Source: Toxonevra muliebris
Lineage: Eukaryota > Arthropoda > Insecta > Diptera > Pallopteridae
Reading direction: 5' to 3'
NCBI GenBank assembly: GCA_963691655.1
Contig: OY829326.1
Location: 41,381,989 to 41,445,988 of the forward strand
DNA length: 64,000 nt
The notes beneath the pieces are model-generated. The model was not told where the DNA came from and ran no database searches. It saw only the letters and a program-made list of their open reading frames with translations. This document shows, one piece after another, positions 59,252 to 64,000 of this stretch; the stretch's first letter is position 1, and each line of letters begins with the position of its first letter. The translations under genes were made by a program, and so were the position numbers.

Positions 59252-60319
59252 CAGAGCTATAAGAGAATGCATTGGATTTAATTGCAATACCTTGAAGTCA
59301 CAGTTAATAACCGACAATTCATGATTGAAGTTATTGAATAACATAATTGACTCCAGAATAAAAAATGCAGTTAGAATTTTTTTTTGGAGTCGCCGATTGG
59401 TTATTCATTTAGAAAAGTCTTTTTTTGAGTCAAACTTTTTTTGAAATCATGAGAATACAAATCTTATGGCTCCAAAATCATGACTACTTTGAAGTCATTT
59501 GGAGTCACTTAAATCCACTTGGAGTCACTTAAAGTCACTTGGAGTCACTTGAATACCCTTAGGATCACTTGAAGTCACATGCGATTACTTGGAGTCAATT
59601 GGAAATTGAAGTTAATTGGAGTCACTTGAAGTCTTTTGGAGTTAATTGGGGATTTGAAGTCAATTGTAGTCACTTGAAGTCATTTGGAGTCAATTGGGGA
59701 TTTGAAGTCGATTGGAGTCAATTGAAATCAATTGGGATTGGAAGTTGTTGATACATTTAATCAAACCAACTGTCTAAGCAATTCCATAATAATTTATTGG
59801 ACTCGTGTAAGGTTATTTTCGCCAGATCGTGAATAGCCAAATTCATTAAATACAATAGAATTTAAATTGTATCTTCTCCCATAAATGCTCAGGTCTCTCA
59901 AACTGTTTCTCTCACAAATACTGCAAAAAGTGCAGTTTTATATTTTCATAATTAAAAAACGGAATTATCAAAACTTGGGAGACTTGAGTATTTATTAAGG
60001 ATCCATTTATGAGACTCCAATTGATTTCAAATTCCAATTGTTTCCAAGTGACTGCACGTGACTTCAAGTGATTCTAAGGGTATTTAAGTGACTACAAAGC
60101 AGGCATGAATTTGGATTCCCATGATTTCAAAAACAGATTGCATTCCCTTGACTCTAAAAAAGATTTCTCTGAATGAATAACCAATCGGCGACTCCAAAAA
60201 AGACTTCTAACTGCATTTTTTATTCTGGAGTCAAATATGTTATTCACTAACTGCAATCAAAAATTGTTTATTCATTTGTGACTTATACCCTCAATTGATT
60301 GCATTCTTTTACAGCTCTG
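59252..60319. mobile_element. Foldback hAT-type element with exact 8-bp TSD (1,068 bp)
   Basis: The termini are CAGAGCTATAAGAGAATGCA and, reversed from the right, CAGAGCTGTAAAAGAATGCA. The flanking 8 bp, CTTAGAAT, are identical on both sides (59244-59251 and 60320-60327) and fit nTnnnnAn. Long inverted arms continue inside: blocks such as TGACTCCAGAATAAAAAATG and GGAGTCGCCGATTGGTTATT pair between 59345-59410 and 60165-60240. Each arm then leads into tandem GGAGTCACTTGAAGTCA-type repeats. No transposase is present. Superfamily assignment rests on the TSD and terminus. Confidence 0.88.
59488..59745 (+). repeat. Tandem TTGGAGTCACTTGAAGTCA repeat inside the foldback element
   Basis: About a dozen diverged units of 10-20 bp, built from GGAGTCA, CTTGAAGTCA and AATTGGGGATTTGAAGTC. 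The reverse-complement form (AAGTGACTTCAAGTGATTC-like) occurs in the right arm at about 60015-60090. An open frame of 60 codons through it is a by-product of the repeat. Confidence 0.85.
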
Positions 60320-60327
60320 CTTAGAAT

Positions 60328-61051
60328 TTAGTATCAAAAAGATTTCTAGATATTCCCGCATCTTTTTTTTTTTTTGAAAAGTTCAAGAATCTGTTTCTAC
60401 TCGTTTCTAAGTGAACCTTATCTGATAAGAATGCCTCTAGCCGCTAATACGTTCTCTCTCATTTCTGTTGCTTGTGTGTACACGCGAATTTGTCTGCATC
60501 GAATTTCGGAATGAAATTGAAATGAATTATTCTTTAGTTTAAAATAATGTATACAAAATCAAAACAATAGCAGCAGTTAGTATCTAGTAGCAGTATAAAA
60601 ATGCAGGCTGACAGTAGCAGTAGCAGCAAGAGAAACAACAATAGCAAGAAAAACAGCAGCAACACACGAAATTGACAGCACACAGGCAGTAACAGGATCA
60701 CCACAATTTACTTTCTGCTCTGCCTGTACGTGACCGGTTGTGAAAGGATTTATTATTTGAATATTTAAATTTTTATATTTTTTATTTTTCAGCTTTTCTA
60801 TAACCATCAGTTTCTTCCTTCCACCTTTTTGAAAACTTCATTTAATATAAAAACACACACGCACACACTTACATGTTTACAATAAAAATATACTGCACAC
60901 ACATTCACATAAAAACAACCTCTCAGCTCAACCCCTGATTTTGTTGGTGCTGTGCGACGTTAGCAATTTTATTTTGTAGTTTTTTACAGTAAAAAAAAAT
61001 ATACAATATTTTTCTCGTTATTTTCCATAAACTTGATTTTCACTATTTCAG
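60328..61051. other. Non-coding interval
   Basis: No gene recognised. CAGTAG/CAGCAG repeats lie near 60565-60665 and CA-rich stretches near 60855-60870 and 60895. It ends in a good pyrimidine tract plus CAG acceptor at 61051. Confidence 0.5.
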
Positions 61052-61281
61052 ATTTGAAATCAGAGTTGGAAGCACATGAAGAAGAAGCAGAGCGAGTAGT
61101 GGAAAAAAATACTAGCGAAAATGCCAGCATCATGGCGTCGCTTTTTATGTCCTTTATTTTTGTTAAAACGGGTCACGTTATTCCTGTGGATGAATGTTTT
61201 TTCTCGCGATTTTTTATTTATACACTCAGCAAAAAAAAAAAAAATATGCTGCAAAATAAGAACATTTTATTTAGTTTTTAA
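61052..61281 (+). CDS. Candidate terminal exon of an unidentified host gene
   Basis: A strong 3' splice site (pyrimidine tract with ACTATTTCAG, AG at 61050-61051) precedes an open frame with no ATG of its own near the start, as expected of an internal or last exon. The first third is acidic and helical (LKSELEAHEEEAERVVEKN), unlike the AT-rich chance frames around it. It then becomes hydrophobic and ends in a lysine run from an A-tract, with a stop at 61279-61281. If real, the coding part may end earlier at an unrecognised donor. No family was recognised and no partner exon was found in the window. Confidence 0.25.
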
Positions 61282-62404
61282 TATTGAATTGTTACTTTTT
61301 GATCCGAAAAAGTTACAGGGCTTTAGCAGAATATGTTATAGTTAGGTACGAGGTAAAATAGCATTTGCAGGTTAGCCTTAGGACCTAAGATAAAATTTTG
61401 AAAATACACATTTGGAAGATCATATAAACTCTAATATGTAAGTGACGATAAAATGGTTTGTTTTCGTGGTGGCCTCGATTTATTAATTTTCTAAATTTCA
61501 CAAACTTTTTTCTTTGAGTATAATTACGTTGAATGTGTTACGGTCGCAGTAGCAGCCATCAGCTTCAGGCCCAGGAATCCAGGATAAGTATCGGTGCGCT
61601 TGTGGAATAAAACAAAAAAGCAAAGCAAAGCAAAGCAAAAGAAAAAAAAACGAGGTGCAGTCAAAAACAACAAAAACATAGTGAAAAAAAATTAATTTGC
61701 ATACACAATATTCAACGGATTTACTACACACTTTGTTGCTTTGCTCCTGCTGCTGTTGCAGTTGTTGTAATTTCTGTTGCCTGCACACGCTTGCATCGCT
61801 TAAAACAACAACTTATGGGCTACAGATAGACAGACAATGTGTTGTCGTTATTGTTTTTTTTCTCTATAAAGTAAAACAAAAAAATTTATGCACACATACA
61901 AATATTTGAGGAAACAATGAATGCAAATGTGTGTGTGTGAGAGCGCCTGCATCAAGGATATTCACCCTGTGAATATTCCATCATAATTTTGTGTGATTTA
62001 TTATAAGAGAAAAATTTATAAAAAAAAAACACAAATATCAAACAGAATTTTCAGTTGTGCATCTAATTGAGAATATTTATCAAATGTACCATATTAAATT
62101 TTTTGTTTAGTTGTTGATAAAAAAGCTGTTGCAATTTTCACATATTTTAATATTTTCATGCATACATACATAAATGTGAGAAATGCGTTTTTTCTTTCTT
62201 TGTTTTTACCCAAAGTATTGATTAAATTGGAAATAATTTTTAATTTAAAGAAACTATTAAATTTTGTTTGTTCAATCCTTTATTATTTATTCATAAATTT
62301 TCCAAATGGAGCAAAGGTTTTCCAAATAAAGCATATCCATAATGTTCAGTCTTTGGCTACTAGTTTTCTCTCGCTCTAAAGCTTACCGCAATTTTAAGTA
62401 TCTT
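61282..62404. other. Non-coding interval
   Basis: No gene recognised. A CAAAG pentanucleotide repeat lies at about 61619-61638, CTGTTG-rich sequence near 61745-61780 and a GT repeat near 61928-61938. Confidence 0.5.
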
Positions 62405-63180
62405 TTTGCATGGTTTTTTTCCAGGAAGCTTTCGGGTAGTTTTCCTGAGGGTTCCTGAATAATGCATATTTCTTCTATTGGTTTGCTTAATATATGACCA
62501 ATCTACTTTCATTTCCTCTGTTTAATGCAATTTGACATTGGCTAGATGAGAGCTATTATATATATGTCGTTGTTATTGAGAATGCTGAGCCACAAAATCT
62601 TGAGAATATGGCGTAGACAAGGGTTTGCAAAGCAACTTTATTGGACAAAAACTCGATGGTCAGCCAAGGTTTCAGATCAAAAAAAAAAGTATAAATAGCA
62701 CATTTAACTTGAGTTTATGTTTAACCACCTGATGGGTTCTGCTGAGAATATCTTTTTAGGCGCTATGTTCTTCAAACATTTCATTTTCAAGATATGCAAA
62801 GCTTTCGACGTTTCTATTAGTCCGTTTTACAACGTGAAGGCAATAGTGGATTTGGTCTTAATTTGAATTTCCTTAATTTTATGTCCTGCTTTAATTGTTT
62901 CGAAATCTTGAGTGTTTTAGCCGCCGGCGAAAGCTTCAAGTTTTCCAAAGAAATCGCAAAAAAATGCCTCTTTGCTTTCCTTTGATGCTAAAGCGTAGCA
63001 CTTCGTCAATTGCTAGTATGAAGATCATCGGGGATAAAGCGGATCCCTGGCAAACGTCTGACTTGGTGGTGAGTGGTGAAACTTTCGAGTGTCACAAATT
63101 GAGGACGTTCAAATGTAATCAGAATCACAGTTTGCTTGTTGGATAGCAAAAGTGCTCCAGAGCACTCAGCTCCGCTTTAA
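62405..63180 (-). pseudogene. Non-LTR reverse transcriptase remnant (RTE/BovB-like?)
   Basis: On the minus strand, 63135-62950 reads FERPQFVTLESFTTKSDVCQ followed by GSALSPMIFILAIDEVLRFS. This is the well-known G-V-R-Q-G-x-P-L-S-P-x-L-F-x-x-x-I-D reverse transcriptase block with substitutions. The Y-A-D-D catalytic box expected about 30 residues later is destroyed by stops. Near 62490-62440 a frame reads IGHILSKPIEEICIIQ, matching the W-x-G-H-v-l-R-x-x tail found after the reverse transcriptase in RTE-like and related LINEs. The middle is scrambled or deleted. It is inactive and its boundaries are approximate. Confidence 0.6.
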
Positions 63181-63530
63181 GTCTTAACGTCCCTAAACAC
63201 GCCGACTAAACACTAGGAACGTGTAAATTTTGTTTTGAAATTACCACGAGGAAAAATTAATCAAGTGAGTGAAAACTAAATAAATAAATGAGCAAATTCA
63301 TTTAATCAAAACTTACAGTATTTTTTTTTTTTAAATATTTTTGGTTTTCAGTTCATTTGAATACTATTTGTTTTACTCGTGGTAACTCTAAAACTAAATT
63401 TTTATGTTTCAGGTATTTTGTAAAATTAAAATGAGCAACATCTTTTTAGAACGTATGAACTCTCGGTGGATAATCGTAATATGGTAAAAGAAAGATTTGT
63501 CCTGAAAGGGGCAAAAAAGACCCATAAGCG
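63181..63530. other. Short non-coding interval
   Basis: Nothing firm. It could contain the 5' part of the membrane protein fragment that follows. Confidence 0.4.
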
Positions 63531-64000
63531 ATGGAGATAATGGGTCAACACTTAGCAACACAGCAAAAATATTTCTACGTAAGATTTCACTATAAGTGGC
63601 TGAACACATTCTCAGATCAAAAAATAAGCAACATATCTTTTGTTTTATTATTTTATAATAGATCAGAAATGCGAAAACTTGAAAACCGCGTAAAAAAAAA
63701 TGTCAATTCAATTTTATGTTGCATAGTATTATTTATAATTATTATTATGAACTGCGTTCGATCTTCGACTGTGGTTGAATGGTATATGGTCGTTTGGTAT
63801 TATGACGTGCTTTCGACAGAGAATAGCGTTATTGTGAATTTCGCTCATTTTGGCTTATTCACGATAGTATATTTCTATCAGCTGATCGTCATTTTGAAAA
63901 ATAAATACGATTTGTTTAAAAATGAAGTAGAAAAAATAAGGACAAAATAGAAGAGGATAAGATCTTGATGGAACTGTCCAGAAGTAGAAAACGTTTAAGT
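63531..64000 (+). pseudogene. Possible gustatory-receptor-like membrane protein fragment, cut by the window end
   Basis: An open frame of 139 codons (63531-63950) contains two strong membrane segments (around NSILCCIVLFIIIIMNCVR and NFAHFGLFTIVYFYQLIVIL). They are separated by a charged or polar loop and followed by a basic helical stretch (KNKYDLFKNEVEKI). This pattern, a membrane helix ending in YxxxIxxLxxKYxxLxxE, resembles insect chemoreceptors of the 7tm_7 (gustatory receptor) type. After the stop, the next frame continues with coding-like DKIEEDKILMELSRSRKRLS to the window edge. This suggests a one-base frameshift, or an intron or exon boundary. The assignment is by pattern only. It could be an intact gene if the start or a splice site has been misplaced. 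Confidence 0.35.

Noticed and set aside
59569..59751. 60-codon frame with repeated NWSHLKSFGVNW units
   Set aside because: The repeats come from the tandem DNA repeat of the foldback element, not from a protein under selection.

Overview
This window is nuclear DNA of an insect, most likely a brachyceran (cyclorrhaphan) fly. It is AT-rich. It has runs of CAG/CAA ('opa'-type) triplets and CATA/GTAT microsatellites, and it is full of arthropod transposons (BEL/Pao, Tc1/mariner, mariner, hAT, PIF/Harbinger-like, non-LTR LINE). No complete conventional host gene could be supported. The window is intergenic DNA, or a very large intron, packed with mobile elements of different ages. Species assignment is not possible by eye.

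The centrepiece is an intact, apparently young BEL/Pao retrotransposon at 12769-21107. It has two LTRs of 338 bp that look identical, TG...CA ends, a perfect 5-bp target duplication (CTTTC) and one uninterrupted 1800-codon gag-pol reading frame. It also has an unusual architecture. A 1.7-kb leader carries a short ATG exon ending in a consensus splice donor (13549-13595). Downstream of pol, a strong splice acceptor (AG at 20351-20352) opens a second zinc-knuckle coding segment that ends a few bases inside the 3' LTR. Joining donor and acceptor keeps the frame and predicts a subgenomic spliced mRNA for a basic zinc-knuckle protein of about 156 residues.

Around it, from left to right: 1-12.7 kb holds a TA-flanked element with iterated GGGGAATGTCGAACCA motifs (2825-3723), a candidate MITE (about 3920-4338), a decayed mariner (about 7910-8430) and a PIF/Harbinger-like MITE (12245-12352). 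21-31 kb holds a hAT-type non-autonomous element (25466-27433) with a Tc1-like element nested in it (26205-27248), and a decayed mariner (29932-30890). 34-47 kb holds a TIR element (34678-35035), an 850-bp palindrome (35432-36280), a second copy of the nested Tc1 family (36758-37788), a LINE RNase H remnant (39396-40020), a Tc1-like element with nearly perfect ITRs (40062-41339), an AATTG-rich degenerate array, and a second, inverted copy of the GAATGTCGAACCA element (44823-45723). Two further small TIR elements lie at 46178-46359 and 46976-47607. 51-64 kb holds a third Tc1-type family (51188-52063), a remnant of a widespread arthropod repeat ORF (about 55386-55700), a decayed mariner (about 56405-57425), a foldback hAT element with an exact 8-bp TSD (59252-60319), one candidate host exon (61052-61281), a LINE reverse transcriptase remnant (62405-63180), and a possible chemoreceptor-like membrane protein fragment running off the right edge (63531-64000).

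Except for the BEL element, every coding sequence seen is broken or internally deleted. The intervals between elements show only low-complexity, microsatellite-rich DNA.
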